A DNA stretch of 64,000 nt from Amaurobius ferox (lineage: Eukaryota; Arthropoda; Arachnida; Araneae; Amaurobiidae): contig OX578145.1 in assembly GCA_951213105.1 (NCBI GenBank), positions 117,011,239-117,075,238 on the forward strand. The letters are read 5' to 3'. Position numbers and translations under genes: made by a program. How positions within the stretch are numbered: position 1 is the stretch's first letter; every line of letters begins with the position of its first letter. The notes under the pieces are model-generated. The model had not been told where the DNA came from and made no database searches. It saw only the letters and a program-made list of their open reading frames with translations. Positions 46,546 to 58,584 of the stretch are shown piece after piece.

Positions 46546-47139
46546 TCTTTCAAACTCCTTCATATGCTTATAGTAGCCGCGAATTCACCGGCGAGGTATT
46601 GTTACAATCAAGGTAAAACGCAATCGAAATCCACTGCACGTTTTAGGTTTGCTCCTTATATACACCACCATGGTGCTCAGTTTCAATGTGCTGTAGTTTC
46701 GACTATTTATTCATTGACTGCAAATTTTTGACCATTTGCATATTCGGTCGAAAGGTGTTTGCATGTACAGTTTCATTACTGTCGGATTATTTTGCGGTGG
46801 AAGTCAATTTTTTTGCCTTAGAGTGTAATTAATATACAAAGTTGTTTAAGAACATTATTGACTACAGTGTTATCACCCATTTTCAGTGCATTCCTTTGAA
46901 TTGCTTTATTTCGCTAATTCTAGTTGTTTATATTCACAAAACAGATACATTTTTTTCTATCAATTGCTAATAATATTCTAATATATTTCTACTTCATAGG
47001 CGGCTGTAAAACTTTTTCCAGGAGGGGGGGGGGGTCAAACTCAAGCACATGATGTGCAACATCGACTGGCTTCATGCTTGTCTTTGTTATATTGAATGTC
47101 TAAGGGGGAGTGTGACCCCCCCCCCCCTTTTGCCTTGAG

Positions 47140-47635
47140 TGGATACAGCTAGAGTGGACACAGGCAATTTTTGGTGGCCATTTCGCAAAAATAGGCGGCT
47201 TTTTTTTATCCCGAATCGTACCAAAATCAAATCAGCACCAGGGTGACTTACAAGTGACTTATCTGCCGAATTTTGTGAAATTCGGTCCATTAGTTTTTCA
47301 GCTAGAGTGGATACAAGCTTTTGAGGGACATTTCGCGGGAAAAAAAAATGGCGGGTTCTATTATCCCGAATCGTACCCCAAAACTAATCAGCACCAGATT
47401 CGCCCACAAGTGTACCACCTACCAAATTTTATGAAATTCGGTCCATTAGTTTTTTAGTTAAAGTGAATACAAAATCTGCACAGACAGACAAACACACACA
47501 CAGACGTCACGCTAAAAATAGTTTTTTCGCATTCTAGAGGTCTCGAAACGTTTAGATCCGTCGAAAACTCGAGTTGCGATTTTCGGCATGATTCCAATAC
47601 TTTTCCTATACATTACCATGTATTGCAGGGAAAGT
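47140..47635 (-). mobile_element. DINE-1-like family D, copy 4 (tail lost)
   Basis: From 'gagtggatacagctagagtg' to the head palindrome ending 'ttgcagggaaagt'. The distal part is missing at its junction with hAT copy 2. Confidence 0.6.
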
Positions 47636-48319
47636 GAAACTGTTTTTAGTGTGACGTCTGCGTGTGTGTCTGTCTGTGCAATATATCCACTCTAACTCAA
47701 AAACTTAATTGACGAAATTTCATAAAATTTTGTAGGTAACTGACTTGTGGATTACCCTGGTGCTGATTAGATTTTGGTATGATTCGGGATAAAAGAACAT
47801 GCTTTTTTTTTTGCGAAATGGCCCGTAAGAATTGCTTGTTTCTACTCTAGCTGAAAAACTAACTGGTGAAATTTCACAGAATTTGGAGGATAAGTTACTT
47901 GTGGATTAATCACCCTGGTGTTGATTAGATGTTTATATGATTCGGAAAAACAGAACCTTTCCTTTTTTTGCGAAATAGTCGGCAAAAATCGTCAATATCT
48001 TAACATAAAAGATTACGTATGTTCAAATATATGAATTAAATGCTTGTTTTATACGTAATTTTTGACGATGAATAAGGCCAACCCCATTAGTCCTTCTGGG
48101 GTATTTGAATTTTTTTGCATTTTCGCTACGCCACCTTTGAAAACAAGTCCAGTTATCAAATGAAAATGAAAATTGAATTAAAAGTGCAAATTCAGTTTAA
48201 TTTAAAATAATTATGCGTGTTATTTTGTGTAATTAAACTTAATTTGAATGAATCATTGAAGAAGTAAAGAGCAAGTGAATATGCGTCTGTAGGGTAAGTT
48301 ATGTGCTGACCACATCAGA
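47636..48319 (+). mobile_element. DINE-1-like family D, copy 5, inverted against copy 4
   Basis: Runs in the opposite direction from 'ctgtttttagtgtgacgtct' to the tail hairpin ATGTGctgaCCACATCAGA. It lacks a head palindrome of its own, so the two copies meet at the single palindrome of copy 4. Confidence 0.6.
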
Positions 48320-48499
48320 TTTTTAAATTTAGAAGAGGATCGTTATGTATCGACACAACGTGTGGGTATTGACAGAGAAATGGATGACGAATTTATGTAG
48401 CCAGGAAAACATTTTTTTTTTCTTATTCTAGAAATAAATCGAAATTTACTGACACGAAATTCTTTTACAACTCACTTTATGTGAACGAAAAAAAAAAAA

Positions 48500-49262
48500 T
48501 CTGATGTGGGCAGCACATGACTTTCCCTGCAGACTTATATACACATTCTCTTATTTTAATTAAATTTAATTCACTATTAATTCAATTTTCGTTCTCATTT
48601 GGAAACTGAACTCATTTTCAAAGGTGGTGTAGAGAAAAAAACAAAAACAAAAATATCTCGAGAACGGCTAGTCCTAGTTTAATGGGGTTGGTCTTATTCT
48701 TTTCTTCGTTAAAAATTACGCATTAAACAAGCATTTAATGGATATATTTGAGCATACGTAGCTTTTTAGTTTAGATTTTGACAATTTTTGCGGGCCATTC
48801 TGCAAAAAAAGGCAGGTTATTTTTTTCCGAATCTTACCAAAATCGAATCAGCACCAGGGTGTCTCACAAGTGACTTACCTACCAAATTTTGTTTAATTCG
48901 GTCCTTTAGTTTTTCAACTAGAGTGGATACAAGCTTTTGCGGGCCATTTCGCAAAAAAAGGCGGGTTCTTTTATCCCGAATCATACCCAAAACTAATCAG
49001 CACCAGATCCACCCACAAGTGATATACCTACCAAATTTTATGAAATTCGGTCAATTAGTTTTTTAGTTAGAGTGGATACAAAATCTGCACAGACAGACAC
49101 ACAGACAGACAGACAGACACACACACAGACGTCACGCTAAAAATAGTTTTTTCGTATTCTAGAGGTCTCGAAACGTGTAGATCCGTCGAAAACTCGAGTT
49201 GCGATTTTCGGCATGATTCCAATACTTTCCCTATACATTACCATGTATTGCAGGGAAAGTAA
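48500..49262 (-). mobile_element. DINE-1-like family D, copy 6
   Basis: Complete from TCTGATGTGGGCAGCACATG to 'tattgcagggaaagtaa', with a long CAGACA/CACACA tract at 49089-49128. It is followed within four bases by the tail of another copy. Confidence 0.7.
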
Positions 49263-49265
49263 AAA

Positions 49266-49830
49266 TCTGATGTGGGCAGCACATGACTTCCCCTGCAGAC
49301 TCAAATTAATATTTCCTTTAGTTCTTTAATAATTCATTAGATTGAGTTTAGCTGCACCAAATAACACTAAATTTGCATTTTAATTCAATTTTTGTTTTTA
49401 TTTGGTAATTGGAAATTTTTCCGAAATCGGCGTAAAAAATTGCAAGAAATTTCAAATATCTTGAGAACGGTTAGTCCTAAAGTATAATGGAGTGTGTTAT
49501 ATTATTTTCCTTTTCAAAAATTGCGTATAAAACAAGAATTTAATTGATACATTTGAGCATACACTACTTAGTATTTTTGTTTTAGATTTTGGCGGGTCAT
49601 TTCGCAAAAAAAGGCAGGTTGTTCTTTTTCGAATCGTACCAAAATCTAATCAGCACCAGAGTGTCCCACAAGTAACTTATCTACCAAATTTTGTGAAATT
49701 TGGTCAATTAGTATTTTAGCTAAAGTGCACATGAAATTTTTGCGGGTCATTTCGTAAAAAAAGGCAGGTTCCGAATCGTACCAAATTCTAATCAGCACCA
49801 AAGTATTCAACAAGTAACTTATCTACCAAA
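49266..49830 (-). mobile_element. DINE-1-like family D, copy 7, head lost, tandem with copy 6
   Basis: Starts TCTGATGTGGGCAGCACATG directly after copy 6 and ends in an A-run at 49830-49842, before the microsatellite and palindrome would appear. Confidence 0.65.
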
Positions 49831-50305
49831 AAAAAAAAAAAATGATAAATAAAAATAATAAACAAAAAATCTTCGTTGTCTAAAAAGTCCAAGGACTCGA
49901 TATAGTTGATATTCAGAAAATAACCCTAAAATTCGCGAAAATTTATGTCACAAAAAGAATTACTGTCTTACTTATAGGTTAAGTCTGAAGTGTATGCAGT
50001 TTTAGGTTTCTACCATTAGCAACTTGGGCTGTTTGTACCTATCACTTAACCAGTCAGTTTCACTCAGCTGTACGATACAGAAAAATAAATTTAGAGACCT
50101 TCCCCTTTCAAAAGAAGAACCCATTCACCTTTCTTTGGGCCCAAAATAAATTGCTCGATACGGCACTGTTGGTGGTATGACCCGAAAATTTTCAAATGCT
50201 CTCTGCAGGCGTCCAGAAATCTATTTCACGCACTCCATCAAATACAAGGAAACAGTTTTCACCTTCACCGGTTTTATAAATGCACGCCTGATTCAATGTG
50301 TGATT

Positions 50306-50311
<6 letters not shown>

Positions 50312-50364
<53 letters not shown>
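50312..50364. repeat. (TA)n microsatellite
   Basis: About 26 TA units. The surrounding 49850-50310 shows no gene. Confidence 0.95.
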
Positions 50365-50368
<4 letters not shown>

Positions 50369-50487
50369 TTTGACTATGATTTTGCTTTTTATAGCCAATA
50401 TCAGTAATGTATAAACTCGTCTATAGACGAGTTACATATATATACACTGGAAAAATAAGCACTGGCAATTTTACAGTAAAAGCTCCT

Positions 50488-50545
50488 CCGGCCATCTAAA
50501 TTGCTGCTCTAAGTCCTTGGACGAGCCGGATGGTGTGGGCTTTCG
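50488..50545 (-). repeat. tiny structured repeat, copy 5, with 15-bp target duplication
   Basis: Bounded by ACAGTAAAAGCTCCT at 50473-50487 and 50546-50560. The insert begins CCGGCCATCT and ends GGCTTTCG. The inner hairpin GTCC-TT-GGAC is kept. Confidence 0.85.
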
Positions 50546-50579
50546 ACAGTAAAAGCTCCTGGCAATTTGGGCGCCAGGA

Positions 50580-50880
50580 CCTTTTGTCGTAAATTTTACA
50601 GCACTGTAAAATTCTACTACACTTTTTGCTGTAATGTTTACAGTTTTATACTGTAAATTTTATAAAAAAAAAGAAATTTTTGTTGTATTTTTTACAGTGC
50701 TTTATATTGTATATTTTGCAGCACTCCTGCACTTTCTGCTGTATTTTTTTTTATAGCATTTTATACTGCAAACTTTACAAAAAATTGTAATTTTTTTTAT
50801 ACTGCTTTATACTGTATATTTTACAATACTCCTGTAAAATTTTACTGCGCTTTTTGCTGCACTTTTTACAGCAACACAGG
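50580..50880. repeat. degenerate TTTTACAG/CTGTAAAA minisatellite
   Basis: Three imperfect units of about 100 bp, each with 'tttacagtgctttatactgt'-like text and 'gcactcctgtaaaatt'-like text. The motif is self-complementary. No ORF. Confidence 0.6.
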
Positions 50881-50929
50881 ATTAGAGTGCATTAAAATAT
50901 CTTAATGATTAATTCATCAATATAGCATC

Positions 50930-51195
50930 ATTTTCATAAATTTAGTATCATTTTTGCTAATTTTGGAACATTTTAGTTAATTTGACACCATTTTCGAAAA
51001 GTCGCCGAGTTGGTGCGATTTTGTCGAATGAGTAATCAAGCGTGACAGACAAAATTTTATGTGATTTTTTAAATAATTATTATTATTTTTTAAAAAACTT
51101 GCAATATCTCGAGAACAGTTCAAGTTAGCATTCTAAAGTTTGTATCATTCGTTTTCTAATGAAACATTACGTATATAATGATTATTTATTTAACA
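50930..51195. mobile_element. family E remnant
   Basis: Contains 'agtcgccgagttggtgcg' and 'caatatctcgagaacagttc' followed by 'ttcgttttctaatgaaa', in the order seen in the complete E copies. Both ends are missing. Confidence 0.5.
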
Positions 51196-51510
51196 CTGCT
51201 GAATGAATGTCTTGATTTTTTTTACATTACAAAATCTGGCAATCTTCCGAAAGTTCGATCGCATTTATCAAATCAATAGGGATACAGTATTCACTGATTA
51301 TAATAATCGTACCAATTTTTTTTTTAAACGCTCATGCAAATTTTATGAAAAGCTTATAGAGATATACAATTTTATTAAAAAGCATTAAAGTGCGCGATTT
51401 TTCTTAAAGTGCTAAAATTTGCTACTTTACTTAACTCTAAAATTCGAAATTTTATTTAAAAATGCAAATACTCAACTTTATTTAAACGAGCTAATTTCAC
51501 GATTTTTATT

Positions 51511-51516
<6 letters not shown>

Positions 51517-51559
<43 letters not shown>
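51517..51559. repeat. poly-A tract, about 43 nt
   Basis: An unbroken A-run. No retroposon body or target duplication was recognised beside it. Confidence 0.9.
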
Positions 51560-51561
<2 letters not shown>

Positions 51562-51624
51562 TATTTTCTCAAGGCCACTTTTATTATAAAAATTAATTAA
51601 ATTATTCATTTTCATTTTTCCTAC

Positions 51625-52602
51625 AGATTCAAATTCATTTTGTAATTTTTTATTTCATTATGCATTAAGTTAAGTTTAATTGAAGAAAGTAACATGGATA
51701 CTTTTCTGATATTATATCCAATTTGCCCTTTTTCTCTGCATCGGTTCATTTCGCAACGTAATTCACTTTAAATACTTTGGGTCCTCAAAATTCCAAAAAT
51801 CTAAAGTATCTCGAGAACGGTTTATCCTATAGTCATGGGATCAGTCTTATTCACTTTGTCAAAATTTACCTGGAGAACATGTACTTAATTAATATATTTC
51901 AACAATTTTAGTCATTTATTTCAGATTTTTATGGGACATTTCGCATAAAGGTGTCGGTTATACTTTTCCGAATCATATCAATCTAATCAGGAACAGGATA
52001 CCCATCAGGGGTCTTAACTACGAAGTTTTAAGAAATGTTATTAAATAGTTTTTAATTACAGTGAAAATTGCCTTCATTTCCTCAAAATTAAAAATCTTGA
52101 GAATGGTCTATTTTAGAGTAATGGGGTCAATCTTATTCCTTTGGGCATCAAAAATTATGTACAATGCAATCATTTAATTGATCAGCACCAGAGTAACCTG
52201 CAAGTGATTTATCTACCATAGTTTGTGAAATTTGGTAAATTAGTCTTTGTCTTTTAGCTGGGGTGGATTCGATTTTTGCGGGCCATTTCATAAATTAAAA
52301 AAAAAAAAAAAAAAGGGGGGGGGGGCGGACGGGTTCTTTTATCCCGAATTGTACCAAAATCTAATCAGCACTAAGGTCTTTTACAAGTAACTTACCAAAT
52401 TTTATGAAATTTTGCCAATTAGTTTTTCAGTTAGAGTTGCATACATACTTTGCAAAGACACACACACAGACGTTACGCTAAAAATAGTTTTTCATGTTCT
52501 AGATTTTTCAAGACGTGTAGATCCATCGAAAACTCAAGTTGTGATTTTCGATATGATTCCAATACTTTCCCTATACATTACCATGTATTGCAGGGAAAGT
52601 AA
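51625..52602 (-). mobile_element. DINE-1-like family D, copy 8 (diverged)
   Basis: Head palindrome at 52566-52600 (CCCTATACATTACCATG...GGGAAAGT) and several 'accaaattttatgaaatttt' modules. The tail hairpin is not recognisable. An A/G run (52297-52324) interrupts it. Confidence 0.55.
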
Positions 52603-52739
52603 AATGCAGGAATTTTGTGTAGAGATGTCTGTATTAGGCTGTAACCCCTCCGCCATATATTTTAAATCTAATCTGTTCATTGAACAACCTTGAAAATTAG
52701 CATGCAAATGCAGATTTAAGAGGTCCAAGAACAACAAAC

Positions 52740-53188
52740 TAATAAAAAGGAAGCATTGAAATTTTGGAGGGCGGGGGGGCGGGAAAATAAAGATTAAAAA
52801 AAAACATCTAAAGAAATATAGTAGGTGTCACATAGTGTTTTCCAAAAATATGTGACATTGCTAAATATTGGAGAGGAAGGCGACCTGCAAAGGACGGGTC
52901 CTAGCCCCCTTACAAATATGTATAAGGTTCCCCCCTGGCCAGCTGCAAAGGGAAGGGTCAGTGGAGCTTGGACTGCATGTGTGTGGTCCAGTACAAGATG
53001 GAGGAAGACGCATCGGGGGGTAAGCGGTCGTTGGGGGCGCAGTTCAGCCCAGCGGTTCACGCAGGAGCGTGGGACCCCAGCCACCTGCAAGTAATAATTC
53101 AGGGGCTACTGGCCAAGCCCTTCTGTCACGGACAGGCCACTGAAAGTGATGATACAAGTGTTCTCCAATAATATTGAGGGGGGCTTAG
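52740..53188. other. GC-rich stretch of unknown nature before the hAT
   Basis: Noticeably GC-rich (G-run at 52768-52783, many CCC/GGG words). Overlapping short ORFs occur on both strands and none shows a motif. The last 8 bases (GGGCTTAG) are the target duplication of the next element. Confidence 0.4.
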
Positions 53189-56100
53189 CAGGGCCGATCC
53201 TAGCAGGTGTGCAGCGCGTGCACCGCACGCGGGCGGTCAAAACAAGGGGCGGCCGCAGGCCGCATATAGTTCTATCAATCAAGCAAAATTTTTTAAAACT
53301 TGTAATAAGTCGAATAAATATGCTGAATTTTAAATAGTTATTGAAAAATCAAAATAAGTCCCATAGTTTAAGAAAAATAGAATGTTAGTGCACAGTGTGT
53401 TGGTCCATTGTCCATTAATGTCTACTCTTTATACACATCCTTCATTTGATAGCAAAATTCGTGGCAGTGCCGGTAATACGGCATAGAAAAGGATACCAAA
53501 TTTTAAATTTCTATCTAAACAAATAACCAAGGGGCATATTTTTGAGACGCCTAAGGATGTTTCGTTCCACTGTGCGGCGGCTTATTTATGTATACCACGG
53601 TCGGCACGCGGCTCGCAGATCAATGGTCAAAAGAAACTTTATTTTAGCGGTGTCCTTTGTAAATTAGAACTGAATTATTTCGGCAAAGTTAACTCTTTCG
53701 CGACGGCGGCATTCCGGAACTGCGGCGGCCCAAAGGACGGAGCGCTTCTTTTTCGAACTGTTCCTAGGAGACGGCAATTTTATTGCGCTAAGCCTAACTC
53801 TCGTCAAAAATTCACTAAAAATCACCCGTTCAACTCAGCATTCTACTATTTTCAGGAATAAAGGAAATTCTTATTTTCTATTTGATGTATATTTTTCTTT
53901 CAAATTTTCTTTTATCAAAATATTAAAAATTTTAGCGTATTAAAAATAACTTACCTTGAATAAAATAGTTATCAGTTAATCAGGAGTGTATATAGATTTA
54001 AATCAGTTATCAGGAGTGTATACAGATTTAAATTTTGAAGCTAATGCATCTAAAACGGGTTTCAATTTATCTAGTTTTTGGGCATTACTATCAAGAGTAA
54101 AATGAAGGTAACGTAATATTCTTGGCCTAACATTTTAACGAAAAAAATATTGATTTATTGGTAGAACATGGTCCCAAACAAGTAGCAAATTTTAAATTTC
54201 CGGTCGATGAGAGTGGCAGAAAGTTTAGCTGTTCATATTATAACAAAACTTTAGTGAACGGGGAGAAAATAAAGCGTAGCTCTGATATTCCATAAAACTA
54301 AATCGTATTTTTTGTTTTGCATGTAAATTGTTTGGCAAAGATAGTTCAACACAACTTGTAAGTACTGGCTTTTCTGATTGCCGTCATTGTTCGGATTACC
54401 TTAATAAGCATGAAAACACTCTAAAACACGTAAACTCGTGGTGCGAAATAAAGACGAGGTGCGAAAGATCGTGGTGCGAAATAAAGACGAGGCTGGAAAA
54501 AAATTGTACTATTGACGCGGAACAACAAAATGTTTACAATCGAGAGAAAAAGTGATGGCTCGCCATCATTGAAAGAATGATTGCTGTAGTACAATTTTTA
54601 GCCAGTCAAAATTTGGCATTCAGAGGAACTAGTACGAAGTTGTATCACAGAGATAATGGTAATTTTTTAAAGGCAGTGGAGATGTTGGCCAAATTTGATC
54701 CAGTTATTTCAGAACACCTTAATAATGTCAGTAAATACAAAGATAACAAAACACGTATTCCACACTACTTAGGGCAGCATTTTCAAAATGAAATAATTAA
54801 TATTTTAGCCGAATCTATTCGTAATGAAATAACACGCATTGTCAAAAAAGCCAAATATTACACTATAATTCTTGACTCTACACCAGATGTTAGCCACACA
54901 GAACAAATAATGTTTGTAATTAGATGTGTGAACACTACTGATGGTAAGGTAGATATTTTATAATTTTTTCTAGGATTTTTTCCAGTAACTAATACCACTG
55001 GAGAAGGTCTGTGCAATTTTCTATTAGAGAAGCTATTACCTAGTCTGCAGCTCGAAGTTAAAGATATACGGGGTCAGGGCTACGACAATGGATCGAACAT
55101 GAAGGGGAAAAATAGAGGGCTTCAGAAACGGATTATCGATATCAATCCTAGAGCATTATACGTGCCGTGTGCGACTCTTACATAAATTTCTGGTATTTTT
55201 GATATGGTACAAGAGGTATATAATTACTTTTCTGCGTCCTCATATCGATGGGATTTACTAAAAAAACACGTGAAAAGTCTAACTTTAAAACCATTAAGGT
55301 GGGTTTTCAAGGTGGGAAAGTCGTATCAATGCTATTAGATCTCTTAAACAAGACCTGAAAAACATTATTACCGCATTAAATGCCTTAATTGAAGATACCA
55401 TCAGAAACATGAAAACAAAAATGGGTGCTGAATCAATAATTAAAAGTCTTGAAACATTTAAATTTTTGTGTTCAATATTAATTTGGGATGATTTATTATC
55501 AAGAATTGATGTATTGAGTAAAATGCTTCAAAATCCTAAATTAAATAATTCGGAATGCATTGAAGGCTTAGATAATCTTAAAAAATATTTAGTTTCCCAA
55601 AGATCTGACGATAATTTTAAAATATTTGTCGATTCAGCAACAACACTTGCTAGAGATTTAGGTATTGATCCCGAATTTCCCATGTCGAAGCTCAGGAAAA
55701 AGGTCCGTTTATTTGATTACGAGGGCAGTGATGAACCAGTTTCAAATCCCTTCCAGCAATTCAAGACTGCTTTCTATTTTTCAATTCTTGATCACGCATT
55801 CTCTTCGGTAAATGAAAGATTTGCCTTATTATCTGAGTGCCATTCAATACTCTGCTTTCTGTATGAGTTTCACAACATTTCTAATGATGATCTCATGAAA
55901 GCCTGCATGGACTTAGATATTAAGTTACAGGTACAGGAGGAAGGAAGTATTGTGAAAGATATAGACGGTATACAACTCTTTAATGAAATAACTTCATTCA
56001 AAGATATTTTTCCAGGTAAAAAACAGTCACTTGAGATATTAGAAATTATAGTCAAAAATGAACTCATTCCCTGTTTTCCAAATTTTGCTCTAGCAATAAG

Positions 56101-56722
56101 AAATTTTTTAACCTTACCTGTTTCTGTGGCTTCAGGTGAAAGAAGTTTCTGTAAATTAAAAATCATGAAAATTTACTTGAGAAATAATATGACAGAAGAA
56201 AGGCTTTCAGATTTGGGCATCATCTCTATTGAATCCGAAATCTCTGAAAAAATTGATTTCACCGAAATTATTGACAAATTTGCTTCTCAGAAAGCCAGAA
56301 AAGTTATTTTATAGTTAATTATTAGGTAGTCTTTGTAGAAGGACTGATTTATATACTTTTCGTTTCACGAGATTTATGCTTTAGTACTTTTTTTTATTAG
56401 ATTATATTTTCTGAGTAAATACTGTTGTTTTGCATTTCTAATTATAGAATGTCTATTTTTATTTCAAAGGTAATATTTTTGTTTGTTTATTATTTTGTTA
56501 AAGTATTTTGTCGCTATTATAACCTATTAGCTGGCCAAAAAATAAAGTTTTGCACTTCAAATTTTATTTGCATTTTTATTAATGTTTTACTTTTTACTCT
56601 TATACAGGTAGATGAATTTATAAAGTCAACGTTAAGTATTAGTCAAAATATGAAAAATTCTCTAGAGGGGCGGCACATTAGCTCTTTGCACGCGGGCGGC
56701 CGACACCCTAGGATCGGCCCTG
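53189..56722 (+). mobile_element. hAT transposon with decayed transposase
   Basis: Inverted ends CAGGGCCGATCCTAG on both sides, flanked by exact 8-bp duplications GGGCTTAG (53181-53188 and 56723-56730). 3534 bp in total. The termini fit the hAT consensus (CAGGG...). It encodes one transposase relic on the plus strand. Confidence 0.93.
54120..56314 (+). pseudogene. hAT transposase of the ZMYM1-like (TTF zinc-finger) group, broken
   Basis: Order of parts: a degenerate TTF/BED-like zinc finger (about 54160-54340, 'NFKFPVDESGRKFSC'). Next is the region 'VQFLASQNLAFRGTS' (54586-54633), then the first catalytic-site segment 'YTIILDSTPDVSHTEQ' (about 54858-54906). The second Asp lies in 'DIRGQGYDNGSNMKGK' (about 55063-55110). 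The C-terminal hAT dimerisation region is 'LPVSVASGERSFCKLKIMK' near residue 240 of an open 301-codon stretch (55409-56314). Breaks are stops near 54290 and at 54553, a frame change near 54962, a deletion with stop near 55180 and a gap before 55409. In ASGERSF the usual Cys of ASCERSF is Gly. The enzyme is dead, but the C-terminal half is unusually well preserved. Confidence 0.88.
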
Positions 56723-56730
56723 GGGCTTAG

Positions 56731-57400
56731 GACCTGGCAGCGAATAAAATTTGAGAGGGAGGAGAGATCAAATTGAAAGTTTTGAAGAGAGTTTTTTTGG
56801 TAGAAAAAGTCGAGAGTGCCTTTTTAGATTTTGTGAAGTTAAGATATTAAAAACCTCGTCGGAGCGAGATGCTTCCCGATCCCCTGCCTGATCAACCGAA
56901 CACCCGGCCGATGTCCCAAGAAGCCGAGGTAAGGCCTTTGACTTCGCACAGCACTCAGTAATTTAGTATATCTCCTCTCCGCTCATTTAAATACCTCTAT
57001 GTGAGGAACAATGTTATGAAAGTAACTAACCTTTTTGAAGTGTGTGACTATTTTAATATTTGAGAATTGTGAGTAAGATTATGGTAGAATTAATGATTAA
57101 TGAATTACGAGGTAATAAGGATTTACGAGGTGTTGATATTTTAAGGGAGCAACTTGTAAGCTCACATCTTATCTTTTCATATTATAATGTTAAATAGTGT
57201 AAATAAAACCTTTTTGTTATTTTAAATCTAATTCGAGTCCTCATTTCCAAACCTTTTAATTTTCAGCTTAAACCACTTACGATCACGACAGCCTTTAACT
57301 TAATGTTCCATGAACACATTAAGTATTTATAGCGTTCTGAAAGAACGTGTGGTATTTACCACGCAGCAGTAGGTTACTAAAGATGTGAGCATATAAAAAA
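56731..57400. other. unassigned segment, possible LTR fragment
   Basis: 57000-57290 runs from 'tgtgaggaacaatg' to 'acgatcacgaca', with AATAAA at about 57201. A TGT...ACA frame with an internal polyadenylation signal would fit a solo LTR, but I found no second copy or target duplication. The remainder shows no gene. Confidence 0.3.
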
Positions 57401-57402
57401 AA

Positions 57403-58375
57403 TCTGATGCGGGCAGCACATGACTTTCCTTATATAATGCAATGAATTTACTACTTTTACAGTAAAAAAAAAAAAAAAAAAAAGATTATTTTTGTAGTAG
57501 TTATTTATATTCTTTCCAAGATATTGAATTTTTGCCAATGAGTCGTCATTTTTCATATCGTCATCATCGTCATCAATGTCATCATCGTCATCAATGAGTC
57601 GTCACTGATTTAGCGTCATTTTTATTCATTTGGCGAGTTTTTCGTTAATTTAGCAACATTTAAAAAAAACGCCAAGTTGGCGATATTCCACCAAATTCTT
57701 CGCCTAAATCTAGCCAAGCGTTATGGACGAAGAAATAAGTTATTCTTACAGCAGATAAATGATTATTGGCGTTCAAATACAGAAGTATTATTCAAAGTAT
57801 CTTTTTTCATGAATGGAACGAGCTAGATCAACGAGAATGATGTAACCCAATTTATCGCATGGTATTACATATGAAAAGAGAACATGTTTCTCAATAGGAA
57901 ATATTTTTGTTTTATTTTATATGACTTTTTGATAATTTTTTTGAAAAATAGGCAATATCTCGCGAACGGTTTATGTTAGCGTTCTAAAATTTATGTCAAT
58001 CGTTTTCTAATGAAAAATTACATAAGAAATGCCTATTTGCGAAACTTTATTAGCGGTTTTGATTTTTTGACGATTTTTTCAAAATTTTACTCGAAAATTT
58101 AGGGGGGTTCTGAACATTCGATTGCGTATAAAAACAATAAGCTTTCAGTGTTTACGAGTTGTGATTTTTATACCAAATTTCATTCAAATCGGTCCATTCG
58201 TTTGTCAGTTATCGTCTCCACAGACTCACTAACACACACACACAGACATCACTTCAAAAATGTTTGATTCTTGATCAGGGATGCTTGAAACGTGCTCTCC
58301 CATCGAAAACTCGAATTCGAATTTTCGACCCTGTCACAATACTTTCCTTATACATTATGTATATAAGGAAAGTAA
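57403..58375 (-). mobile_element. DINE-1-like family E, copy 3
   Basis: From TCTGATGCGGGCAGCACATG to the head palindrome ending TATATAAGGAAAGTAA. Internal simple repeat of CATCAT/CGTCAT (57556-57600). It includes the 'ttggcgatattccaccaaat' module and CACACACAGAC. Confidence 0.7.
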
Positions 58376-58584
58376 TATGGAGAAAATAACAATTTTTTTT
58401 TTGACTGCACTGGGGGGCTGCAAAAATTTTAACTTCTTATTTTCAAGAAGTAATGAACGAAAAATACTGAAATAGATTTCAGGAATCCCAACCTAAACAT
58501 GAAACAGTAACAGGTGCGCGTCAGGTCGCTCAGAAAAGGAAGTGAATGAGAAAATATTAGGGTTTAAAAATAATAAAAAAAAAA

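Larger units (their letters stand above)
44252..46825 (-). mobile_element. Tc1-like transposon (copy b), split by a hAT
   Basis: Ends CACTCTAAGACAAAAAAAAT (left) and CACTCTAAGGCAAAAAAATT (right, read inward), with TA at 44250-44251 and 46826-46827. Same family as 14698-16079. Without the inner 1195-bp hAT it would be about 1.37 kb. Confidence 0.88.
43138..47130. mobile_element. non-autonomous hAT element F, copy 2, right end lost
   Basis: Left end CAGTGGCGTAGCGTCCATTG matches element F copy 1, and the collinear body continues to 'ctaagggggagtgtgaccc'. The right inverted repeat is missing where a family D fragment begins. It hosts a 59-bp tiny repeat (43283-43341) and a Tc1 element (44252-46825). 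Confidence 0.75.

Noticed and set aside
51517..51559. Poly-A tail of a retroposed gene or LINE
   Set aside because: No coding or repeat body with a target duplication was found beside the A-run.
52825..53171. Overlapping GC-rich ORFs before the hAT
   Set aside because: Open on both strands with no motif. Openness here follows from high GC content.
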